Program-made: the position numbers and the translations under genes
In this document: one piece after another, positions 1-4,504 of the stretch
Layout: each line of letters starts with the position of its first letter
How positions within the stretch are numbered: the first letter of the stretch is position 1
NCBI GenBank assembly: GCA_011526395.1
Contig: WTHW01000015.1
Span: 1-9,034 of the forward strand
Length of the DNA: 9,034 nt
Direction of reading: 5' to 3'
Source: Alphaproteobacteria bacterium
GTDB taxonomy: Bacteria; Pseudomonadota; Alphaproteobacteria; Puniceispirillales; Puniceispirillaceae
Notes under the pieces: generated by a model
Database searches by the model: none
Told to the model about the DNA's origin: nothing
The model's input: only the letters and a program-made list of their open reading frames with translations

Positions 1-17
1 ATGTGTATAAGAGACAG
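1..17 (+). other. Residual Tn5/Nextera mosaic-end adapter (not genomic)
   Basis: The first 17 bases, ATGTGTATAAGAGACAG, equal the last 17 of the 19-base Tn5 mosaic end used in Nextera-type libraries. Genomic sequence therefore starts at about position 18. The reading frame of the first gene meets a stop (TAA, 8-10) inside this adapter, which fits foreign DNA joined to a truncated gene. A real genomic Tn5 end is very unlikely, because the match ends exactly at the adapter boundary and no transposon sequence follows. Confidence 0.95.
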
Positions 18-19
18 GA

Positions 20-676
20 TTGGGGGCGCAATTAATTAGCCGACAGAAAAATGGTATTGGTGAGACAAGCGCTCAGAGCGCAGAAGATATCTCGCAAATG
101 GCATTAGATACATTGGCAGAACGGTCTGCACTCGCGCTGCTTGATGCCGCCTTTGCACAAGATGGCTGGCCAGAAGGCACTGCCACAAATAATACACTTG
201 TGAAAAATGCCCTGACAGGCACAACAGGCACCACGCCGCTGGTATCTAATCAGATGTCATTATCTGTGCCGCTGATTGCGTTGGGTGCATCGGCGGCAAC
301 ACATTATCCTTCAATTGCAAAATTGCTGGGTGTTGAATTGATTGTGCCAGATCATGCTGATGTGGCAGGTGCGGTTGGCGCGGCCGCCGGCTCTGTTCGC
401 CAGCGTGTGATGATCACAGTGACACAACCAGCTGAAGGCCGGTTCCGTGTTCACTTGCCTGATGGGCCGAAGGATTTAAAAGATCGTGAGGAAGCGCTCG
501 AACTTGCAAGGCAGACAGCACAGGATGTCGCTGAGATGAGAGCCAAGCAAGCAGGTGCAAAAAACATTCAGCTCAGCCTATCAGAGGATGTGAATGAAGT
601 TGTTTTATCAGAAAATAAAACATTATTCATAGAAGCTTTAATTCAAGCGCAAGCCACTGGTGCGCCTGCCGCTTAA
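20..676 (+). CDS. Hydantoinase/oxoprolinase family protein, C-terminal fragment (5' end off contig)
   Basis: This is the C-terminal part of an ATP-dependent amidohydrolase of the HyuA/5-oxoprolinase type. Such enzymes use an ASKHA-fold ATPase to open hydantoin or 5-oxoproline-like rings in the cytoplasm. About 218 residues remain of a family usually near 650-700. Visible family features, in fragment numbering, are VPLIALGASAATHYPSIA (83-100), the glycine-rich nucleotide-side motif, and VPDHADVAGAVGAAAGSVRQ (109-128), the typical DVANAVGA segment. A C-terminal domain follows, with RFRVHLPDGP near 141-150 and a Lys/Glu-rich helix. TTG at 20 is not the true start: it is an internal Leu codon, and the frame is cut by the adapter at position 17. 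Its TAA overlaps the stop of the convergent DUF1761 gene by two bases. No HyuB-like subunit gene follows. The substrate cannot be told from this fragment. Confidence 0.85.
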   Translation: MGAQLISRQKNGIGETSAQSAEDISQMALDTLAERSALALLDAAFAQDGWPEGTATNNTLVKNALTGTTGTTPLVSNQMSLSVPLIALGASAATHYPSIAKLLGVELIVPDHADVAGAVGAAAGSVRQRVMITVTQPAEGRFRVHLPDGPKDLKDREEALELARQTAQDVAEMRAKQAGAKNIQLSLSEDVNEVVLSENKTLFIEALIQAQATGAPAA

Positions 677-682
677 GCGGCA
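667..682. terminator. Perfect 16-bp palindrome over two overlapping stop codons
   Basis: TGCCGCTTAAGCGGCA is its own reverse complement. Its central TTAA carries both the TAA of the plus-strand hydantoinase fragment (674-676) and the TAA of the minus-strand DUF1761 gene (673-675). As RNA it could fold from either strand as a GC-rich 6-bp stem with a UUAA loop. No clear U-tract follows on either side, so an intrinsic bidirectional terminator is only a possibility. Part of the symmetry is forced by overlapping TAA codons, but the flanking TGCCGC/GCGGCA arms are not. Confidence 0.35.
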
Positions 683-1089
683 AGCCACCATGTTACATAT
701 CCTGCAATGATAGCGCCCCCTGCCACATCATAGCCGTGGTCGATAGACATTTGCACCATATTGCGTTTGATATAGGCATCTGAGCGCACTGCAGAAAGCA
801 GGCCAAAGGCAAGCGCAATCATCGCGCCAATCACAGCTGAATAAATCACCAACTGAACTTTCAAATGGCTGACTACCATCATGATAGCAAAGGATTGCGC
901 AAGACAAACAAGATAAGAGACAATCATCGCTCTTATCATATTGTGGTTTGGATCCATCGTTTCTTTTGTAAGGCCAACAGCGCGCATCCACGGCTTGCCA
1001 AAGCCAATGGGGCTATACCAAAAGGCACCAAGAATGAAATAGATAAACGCACTTGTTATCAATAATAAGAATAAATCAAAGGTGAACAT
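673..1089 (-). CDS. DUF1761 family small integral membrane protein
   Basis: The protein has 138 residues with four likely membrane helices, at roughly 5-22, 53-73, 79-100 and 119-136. The motif GAFWYSPIGFGKPW (21-34) after helix 1 and the late SIDHGY...GGAIIAGYV segment (115-132) are typical of DUF1761 proteins, whose biochemical role is not known. I place the start at ATG 1089, not the upstream GTG at 1095, because a near-perfect Shine-Dalgarno, AAGGAGG (1095-1101), overlaps that GTG and sits 5 nt before the ATG. The gene is convergent with the hydantoinase fragment, with stops overlapping by two bases, and divergent from msrP across a 185-bp gap. Nothing ties it functionally to either neighbour. 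The family call rests on motif recall, and the membrane topology is clear from hydrophobicity. Confidence 0.8.
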   Translation of the reverse strand: MFTFDLFLLLITSAFIYFILGAFWYSPIGFGKPWMRAVGLTKETMDPNHNMIRAMIVSYLVCLAQSFAIMMVVSHLKVQLVIYSAVIGAMIALAFGLLSAVRSDAYIKRNMVQMSIDHGYDVAGGAIIAGYVTWWLAA

Positions 1090-1094
1090 TAGCA

Positions 1095-1101
1095 CCTCCT
1101 T
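1095..1101 (-). promoter_or_regulatory. Strong Shine-Dalgarno AAGGAGG fixing the DUF1761 start
   Basis: Read on the minus strand, AAGGAGG is followed by 5 nt (TGCTA) and then ATG at 1089. The in-frame GTG six bases earlier overlaps this site and cannot be the start. This is the best anti-16S match in the window. Confidence 0.8.
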
Positions 1102-1121
1102 ATCATATGAGTTTCCATCGC

Positions 1122-1149
1122 TTTATCATTGGTTAAGAGATAAAAACAA
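1122..1149 (-). promoter_or_regulatory. Weak candidate promoter for the DUF1761 gene
   Basis: On the minus strand a TTGTTT hexamer (1144-1149) lies 16 nt upstream of GATAAA (1122-1127), about 32 bases before the ATG. The match to sigma-70 consensus is partial (3 of 6 and 4 of 6). It is given as the best visible candidate in the divergent gap, not as a firm call. Confidence 0.25.
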
Positions 1150-1194
1150 TGGGTAAATGATAGTCATCACGTAAATGTGATAATTTTAGGCATT

Positions 1195-1219
1195 TTTTGC
1201 CTTTATTTTGCCTTATAAT
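1195..1219 (+). promoter_or_regulatory. Candidate msrP promoter: perfect TATAAT after two 9-bp direct repeats
   Basis: A perfect -10 hexamer TATAAT lies at 1214-1219, 55 bases before the msrP ATG, and no good -35 stands 16-18 nt upstream. Instead TTTTGCCTT occurs twice, at 1195-1203 and 1206-1214, with an 11-bp period close to one DNA turn. That arrangement would suit an activator bound on one helix face. The upstream copy also forms a short AGGCA/TGCCT hairpin (1188-1202). Promoter identity is inferred from position and the -10 match only. Confidence 0.5.
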
Positions 1220-1261
1220 AACAGCAGTCTTGAGGTTAGCGAAACTGCACTTTATTTCGAT

Positions 1262-1267
1262 AGGAGC
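1262..1267 (+). promoter_or_regulatory. Shine-Dalgarno AGGAGC choosing the msrP start
   Basis: AGGAGC lies 7 nt upstream of ATG 1275. The open frame runs back to a TTG at 1197, but that TTG falls upstream of the putative -10 box and has no ribosome-binding site. The ATG at 1275 also gives a normal twin-arginine leader. Confidence 0.75.
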
Positions 1268-1274
1268 AAGAGCG

Positions 1275-2231
1275 ATGTTGATCAGAAAAAGACCAAGCTG
1301 GCATATATCAGAGAATCATGCGACGGATGAGGCTGTCTACCTATCACGGCGCCAATGGTTAAAGACTGCTGGCATTGCTGGGGTTGGATTATCGTCTGGC
1401 TTACTGAACAGCGCGGCCTTTAGCGCCCCTATCACTGGCTTTCCAGCAAAGCGGAATACGGCCTATACAATCGACCGTGATATCACCGCTGAGGTTGATG
1501 CCACAACCTATACTAATTTTTATGAATTTGGGTCAGCCAAGAATATTTGGCGCAAAGCGCAAAAGCTGAATACAGACCCTTGGATGGTGACAATTGACGG
1601 GCTGTGCGATAATCCCATGACGATTGATGCAGCTGATTTGATTAAAAAAATGGGCGATATGGAAGAGCGTTTGTATCGTCATCGCTGTGTTGAAGCATGG
1701 GCGATGACGGTGCCATGGACAGGTGTGCCATTAGCCAATTTGCTAAAGCTTGCAAGCCCAAAGCCAGAGGCAAAATATCTGGTCATGGAGACGTTTTTAG
1801 ACCCAAGCGTGGCACCGGGACAAAAGCAAAGCTGGTACCCATGGCCATATGTTGAGGGATTGCGCCTAGATGAGGCTGCAAATGAGTTAAGCTTCCTTGC
1901 CACAGGGCTTTATGGCCGTGAGATGCCAAAACAAAATGGCGCTCCTATTCGTTTGGTTGTGCCGTGGAAATATGGGTTTAAATCCATTAAATCCATCGTG
2001 AAATTCCACTTTGCCAAAGAAGCGCCACTGAGTTTCTGGCAAGAAACCGCTGGCAATGAATATGGGTTTTACGCAAATGTAAATCCGGGTGTGCCTCATA
2101 AGAGATGGCGCCAAGATACAGAGCGCCTTCTTGGCACAAATGAACGTGTCAGAACGCAAATGTTTAATGGGTATCAAGAACAAGTGGCCCATCTATATGA
2201 GGGCATGCCACATAATATTCTATATTTTTAG
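1275..2231 (+). CDS. msrP: Protein-methionine-sulfoxide reductase, molybdopterin catalytic subunit MsrP (YedY)
   Basis: MsrP reduces methionine sulfoxide in oxidised periplasmic proteins with a mononuclear Mo-molybdopterin cofactor of the sulfite-oxidase fold. The 318-residue length is close to the 334 of E. coli YedY. A twin-arginine leader is visible: SRRQWLK at 24-30, then a hydrophobic stretch and AAFSAP near 47-52, where cleavage is likely. This implies export of the folded holoenzyme by Tat. Family motifs follow: NFYEFG (81-86), HRCVEAW (136-142) with Cys138 as the expected Mo ligand, the WTGVPLANLL segment (148-157), VVPWKYGFKSIKSI (228-241), and YGFYANVNPGVPHKRW (263-278). The usual partner msrQ (yedZ), a haem membrane subunit feeding electrons to MsrP, is absent: the next gene is convergent, only 2 bp away. 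Either msrQ lies elsewhere or another electron donor is used. The identification is strong. Confidence 0.95.
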   Translation: MLIRKRPSWHISENHATDEAVYLSRRQWLKTAGIAGVGLSSGLLNSAAFSAPITGFPAKRNTAYTIDRDITAEVDATTYTNFYEFGSAKNIWRKAQKLNTDPWMVTIDGLCDNPMTIDAADLIKKMGDMEERLYRHRCVEAWAMTVPWTGVPLANLLKLASPKPEAKYLVMETFLDPSVAPGQKQSWYPWPYVEGLRLDEAANELSFLATGLYGREMPKQNGAPIRLVVPWKYGFKSIKSIVKFHFAKEAPLSFWQETAGNEYGFYANVNPGVPHKRWRQDTERLLGTNERVRTQMFNGYQEQVAHLYEGMPHNILYF

Positions 2232-2236
2232 GCCTA
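2229..2236. other. 8-bp palindrome made of two facing TAG stop codons
   Basis: TAGGCCTA contains the msrP stop (TAG 2229-2231) and, on the other strand, the ELM1-family stop (TAG 2234-2236), with two bases between the genes. Only the central GC pair goes beyond what two facing TAG codons force. No hairpin of terminator strength is visible around it, so how transcription ends here is unclear. Confidence 0.6.
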
Positions 2237-3244
2237 TAAGCCAAGCTTATCACGAACCTGTGCGGCGATAGCGCTCATCTCGTCTAAAATCTCTGGCGGT
2301 TTCTCGAAATACTCGCCAAGCGGTTTTACATAACCTTCAGCTATCATCCTATTATGGAAATCGGCAATACGGCCTGTTTCTTGACAAAGCTGTGCGACAT
2401 AAACGGGCTTGCCAGTGATGCAGGCCTCTGATGCCATATTCACTGAATCAGATGTAACAATAATATCATCTACCAGCCCCAATATACCGGGATAGGGATT
2501 ATCAGTTTTACCATCCCAGATCTGGTGTGATAGCGAGCCAAGCTCAGCTGAAATCATATCTAGCGCACCTTTGGGTGTGCGACGCGAACCAATCAAGATA
2601 AGATGGCGTTTTTGCTTTTTTGCAAATTCAGATAGGGATTTCGCAAAAGCCGAAAAATCATCCATTGATGGCTTATAACGCCGGTTATTACCGCCAATCA
2701 TGACAGCTGTTTTATCATTCTTGATACGTTTGTAACTTTTATCGAGCGCCTTAGCGGCTTGTGCGATATTTGTCATTGTCAGACGGTTCAAAGAGCCAGT
2801 TGATACAATGATATTCTCATGATTCTTATCACTAACCGGGTCATGTTTTGGCACGATCATAACATCGAAATTAGCAGGGTCGATGCGGGGATCTTGTATC
2901 TGTACAATCTTTGTTTTGCCCCCAGAGAGCCTTTTAATGGCAAGGCATGCCCCTGTTGTACGACTGCCACAAGTCACCACAATATCAGGCCAAGGGGGCC
3001 CGAGACGGCGATCATTGCGCCTCGGGCTAATCGGCATTAGGGGAAAATTACCCATCTGTGGGAATAAGCGATAAATAGGGCTCGCGAAAATGCGAACATC
3101 ATAATAATCCACATTCAAAGCCTGAACCAATGCAAGAGATTGTGCCACCATGCCAGCTGTGCCATCTGATACAACCCAGATAAGAGAGCCGTCACCCATC
3201 ACACCTTTTTGGGGTTTTTTTGCCTTTTGCATTGTCTTTGTCAT
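2234..3244 (-). CDS. ELM1-family protein (mitochondrial fission ELM1-like, DUF1022)
   Basis: The protein has 336 residues and belongs to the family named after plant ELM1, common in Alphaproteobacteria. Its bacterial function is not established, and the fold suggests relation to GT-B glycosyltransferases. Family signatures are LIWVVSDGTAGMVAQSLALVQAL (21-43), PDIVVTCGSRTTGACLAIKR (86-105), KIVQIQDPR (112-120), FDVMIVPKHD (126-135), VMIGGNNRRY (181-190), LILIGSRRTPKGAL (215-228) and IIVTSDSVNMASEACITGKPVYV (261-283). The last resembles a nucleotide-sugar binding segment. No signal peptide or membrane helix is seen, so it is probably cytoplasmic or membrane-peripheral. The start at ATG 3244 is uncertain: AAGGG lies 13 nt upstream, which is far, and the Lys-rich first 15 residues could be skipped by starting at Met5 or Met16. 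The gene is divergent from the Lrp-type gene and convergent with msrP. Confidence 0.87.
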   Translation of the reverse strand: MTKTMQKAKKPQKGVMGDGSLIWVVSDGTAGMVAQSLALVQALNVDYYDVRIFASPIYRLFPQMGNFPLMPISPRRNDRRLGPPWPDIVVTCGSRTTGACLAIKRLSGGKTKIVQIQDPRIDPANFDVMIVPKHDPVSDKNHENIIVSTGSLNRLTMTNIAQAAKALDKSYKRIKNDKTAVMIGGNNRRYKPSMDDFSAFAKSLSEFAKKQKRHLILIGSRRTPKGALDMISAELGSLSHQIWDGKTDNPYPGILGLVDDIIVTSDSVNMASEACITGKPVYVAQLCQETGRIADFHNRMIAEGYVKPLGEYFEKPPEILDEMSAIAAQVRDKLGL

Positions 3245-3272
3245 ATTTGGTCAAATACCCTTAATGTCCTTT

Positions 3273-3288
3273 TAAATGCGCGCATTTA
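3273..3288. promoter_or_regulatory. Perfect 16-bp palindrome upstream of the ELM1-family gene
   Basis: TAAATGCGCGCATTTA is self-complementary without a spacer and lies 28 bases before ATG 3244 of the ELM1-family gene. Its position suits an operator in the core promoter or leader. It is distinct in sequence from the other dyads in the same gap. The DNA-binding partner is unknown, and the divergent Lrp-type regulator is an obvious candidate. Confidence 0.45.
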
Positions 3289-3315
3289 CGGACAATCTTT
3301 AATAATCATTCAATT

Positions 3316-3336
3316 TTTTGTAATTTTATTACAAAA
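3316..3336. promoter_or_regulatory. AT-rich dyad, possible Lrp/AsnC-type operator
   Basis: TTTTGTAAT (3316-3324) and ATTACAAAA (3328-3336) are perfect inverted 9-mers around a TTT spacer. The site lies 87 bases upstream of the Lrp-type ATG and 71 bases upstream of the ELM1-family ATG, so it could serve both. Lrp/AsnC proteins generally bind AT-rich imperfect dyads of about 15 bp and often control themselves and a divergent gene. Assignment to this regulator is inference. Confidence 0.45.
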
Positions 3337-3359
3337 TTAAGCTATCTCACACTGATGAA

Positions 3360-3370
3360 ATATGGCATAT
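3360..3370. promoter_or_regulatory. Small dyad ATATG-G-CATAT upstream of the Lrp-type gene
   Basis: Two perfect 5-bp arms surround one base, centred 59 bases before the Lrp-type ATG. It overlaps TATCAT (3368-3373), a possible weak -10 element. Such short symmetry can arise by chance. It is listed because it sits in line with the two neighbouring dyads. Confidence 0.25.
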
Positions 3371-3385
3371 CATAGGGGGAAGCGG

Positions 3386-3402
3386 CTATCTTTAAAAGAT
3401 AG
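3386..3402. promoter_or_regulatory. Dyad CTATCTTT-A-AAAGATAG in the Lrp-type leader
   Basis: Perfect 8-bp arms with a single-base spacer end 21 bases before the ATG, next to the AAGAGA ribosome-binding site (3408-3413). The site could be an autoregulatory operator or a short leader structure affecting translation. The same CTATCTT/AAGATAG word recurs at the 3' end of the gene. Confidence 0.4.
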
Positions 3403-3423
3403 AATCGAAGAGAACACAAAGAC

Positions 3424-3927
3424 ATGCAAAAGAAAATAAAACTTGATGATGTAGATAAGCAAATTCTCCATGATTTACAGGAATCGGGGAGAATGACAAA
3501 TGTTGAGTTAGCACAGAATGCTGGCATCTCTGCACCGCCATGTCTGCGCCGTGTTCGCACGCTAGAACAAGAAGGCATCATCAAAGGATATCACGCAGAT
3601 ATAGATGGCGAAGCGCTTGGTTTTAGCGTCACCATTTTTGCGTTTGTGGGGCTAACCTCGCAGGCAGAAACTGATTTGCGTGATTTTGAAGATATGGTTA
3701 GCCAGTGGGATAATGTGCGTGAATGCCATATGCTGATGGGTGAAACAGATTTTCTGTTGAAAATCGTGTCACATGATTGGGATGATTTTCAGGCGTTTTT
3801 GACAGGCAAATTAACCCCAGCGCCGAATGTCAGCCATGTGAAGACAGCGCTGGCCATCAGATCGCGCAAGGATTTGCCAGGTGTGCCAATTTCAATCGGC
3901 GACCAGTTAGAAGATAGCAACGAATAA
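3424..3927 (+). CDS. Lrp/AsnC family transcriptional regulator
   Basis: This 167-residue protein is of usual length for Lrp/AsnC regulators, which bind DNA as dimers to octamers and sense amino acids or related metabolites. The N-terminal winged helix-turn-helix runs through LDDVDKQILHDLQESGRMTN (7-26), VELAQNAGISAPPCLRRVRTLE (27-48) and GIIKGYHADID (51-61). The RAM ligand-binding domain follows from about 68, with VRECHMLMGETDFLLKIV (98-115) holding the conserved Gly106 and Asp109 that line the effector pocket in this family. The start at ATG 3424 has AAGAGA 10 nt upstream. The effector cannot be read from the sequence. The gene is divergent from the ELM1-family gene and ends 7 bp from greA, which converges on it. 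Several upstream dyads suggest autoregulation, which is common in the family. Confidence 0.95.
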   Translation: MQKKIKLDDVDKQILHDLQESGRMTNVELAQNAGISAPPCLRRVRTLEQEGIIKGYHADIDGEALGFSVTIFAFVGLTSQAETDLRDFEDMVSQWDNVRECHMLMGETDFLLKIVSHDWDDFQAFLTGKLTPAPNVSHVKTALAIRSRKDLPGVPISIGDQLEDSNE

Positions 3928-3941
3928 AGCTGTGCTATCTT
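3911..3941. terminator. Hairpin across the convergent lrp-type and greA stop codons
   Basis: AAGATAGCA (3911-3919) and TGCTATCTT (3933-3941) are perfect inverted 9-mers with a 13-base loop. The structure includes the last codons and TAA of the Lrp-type gene and the last codons and TAG of greA. It could halt or protect transcripts from both sides. Neither strand shows a U-tract after the stem, so intrinsic termination is not certain. Confidence 0.35.
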
Positions 3942-4411
3942 ACGATTTCGATAGATAAAATCTCATAAGGATGGGGACCGCGCGGGGTTTGCACCTCTGC
4001 TTGATCGCCAACTGATTTGCCAATCAATGCTTTGGCAATCGGAGATGAAGTTGAGATGCGCCCCTCTTCTAGATTGGCTTCATAAGGGCCAACAATATGA
4101 TAGCTCGCCTCTTCATCTGTTTCTTCATCAACAACCAAAACCTTTGCGCCAAATGTAACAGTTGTGCCTGTTAATTTGGCCAAATCGATCACTTCAGCGC
4201 GGCTTGTCACATCTTCAAGCTCTTTGATGCGCCCTTCGATAAAGGATTGGCGCTCTCTGGCAGCGTGATATTCTGCATTTTCAGATAAATCACCATGCTC
4301 GCGCGCTTCTGCAATGGCACGAATAACAGCTTGGCGTTCAGCGTTTTTCAAATGATTTAACTCTGCCTTTAGCGTCTCTAAACCATTTGGTGTAAATGGG
4401 ATCTTTTCCAT
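3935..4411 (-). CDS. greA: Transcription elongation factor GreA
   Basis: GreA enters the RNA polymerase secondary channel and stimulates cleavage of backtracked transcripts. The chosen ATG gives 158 residues, the same length as E. coli GreA. The N-terminal coiled coil spans about 1-75 and carries the tip motif AREHGDLSENAEYHAARER (36-54), with acidic Asp41 and Glu44 that assist the catalytic metal. The C-terminal FKBP-like domain follows from about 80, with VGPYEANLEEGRISTSSPIAKALIGKSVGD as its recognisable core. ATG 4411 is preferred over the GTG just before it because AAAGAGA (4417-4423) stands 5 nt upstream of the ATG. The gene lies 93 bp after carB on the same strand, so it may be read through from the car operon or from its own promoter near 4463-4491. 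Confidence 0.97.
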   Translation of the reverse strand: MEKIPFTPNGLETLKAELNHLKNAERQAVIRAIAEAREHGDLSENAEYHAARERQSFIEGRIKELEDVTSRAEVIDLAKLTGTTVTFGAKVLVVDEETDEEASYHIVGPYEANLEEGRISTSSPIAKALIGKSVGDQAEVQTPRGPHPYEILSIEIVR

Positions 4412-4439
4412 CACAATCTCTTTAAATTAACCAGCGTTG

Positions 4440-4471
4440 CCGCACTATCCATGCAAAACATGATAGTGCGG
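4440..4471. promoter_or_regulatory. 10-bp inverted repeat in the carB-greA gap
   Basis: CCGCACTATC (4440-4449) and GATAGTGCGG (4462-4471) pair perfectly around a 12-base loop. On the minus strand it stands 33 bases after the carB stop and 28 bases before the greA ATG. The stem is strong, but it is followed by CAACGCTGG and not by a U-tract, so a canonical terminator is doubtful. A possible greA -35 (TTGACG, 4486-4491) with a weak CACTAT -10 (4463-4468) would place the dyad over the promoter, allowing an operator role. An mRNA-processing hairpin is a third option. Confidence 0.45.
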
Positions 4472-4504
4472 TGATTAGCCAATTTCGTCAATAGCTATGC
4501 GCGT

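Noticed and set aside
1..17. A genuine Tn5-like transposon end
   Set aside because: Only the mosaic-end adapter portion is present, exactly at the contig edge, with no transposase or resistance sequence; a library artefact explains it fully.
728..1065. Open frames on both strands inside the DUF1761 gene (728-991 minus, 865-1065 plus)
   Set aside because: The DUF1761 frame has a strong ribosome-binding site, clear membrane helices and family motifs; the others are shadows.
1188..1210. AGGCA/TGCCT hairpin followed by T-rich DNA as an intrinsic terminator
   Set aside because: The stem has only 5 bp and sits in a divergent promoter region with no upstream plus-strand gene to terminate; the direct-repeat and promoter reading fits better.
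1197..1274. N-terminal extension of msrP from a TTG start
   Set aside because: It would start upstream of the TATAAT box, lacks a Shine-Dalgarno, and would put 26 residues before a normal Tat leader that begins at ATG 1275.
1887..2192. 101-codon minus-strand open frame opposite msrP
   Set aside because: It overlaps conserved MsrP motifs on the other strand, and its translation has no recognisable domain.
4412..4414. greA start at the GTG immediately before its ATG
   Set aside because: The ATG gives better spacing to AAAGAGA and exactly the usual 158-residue length.
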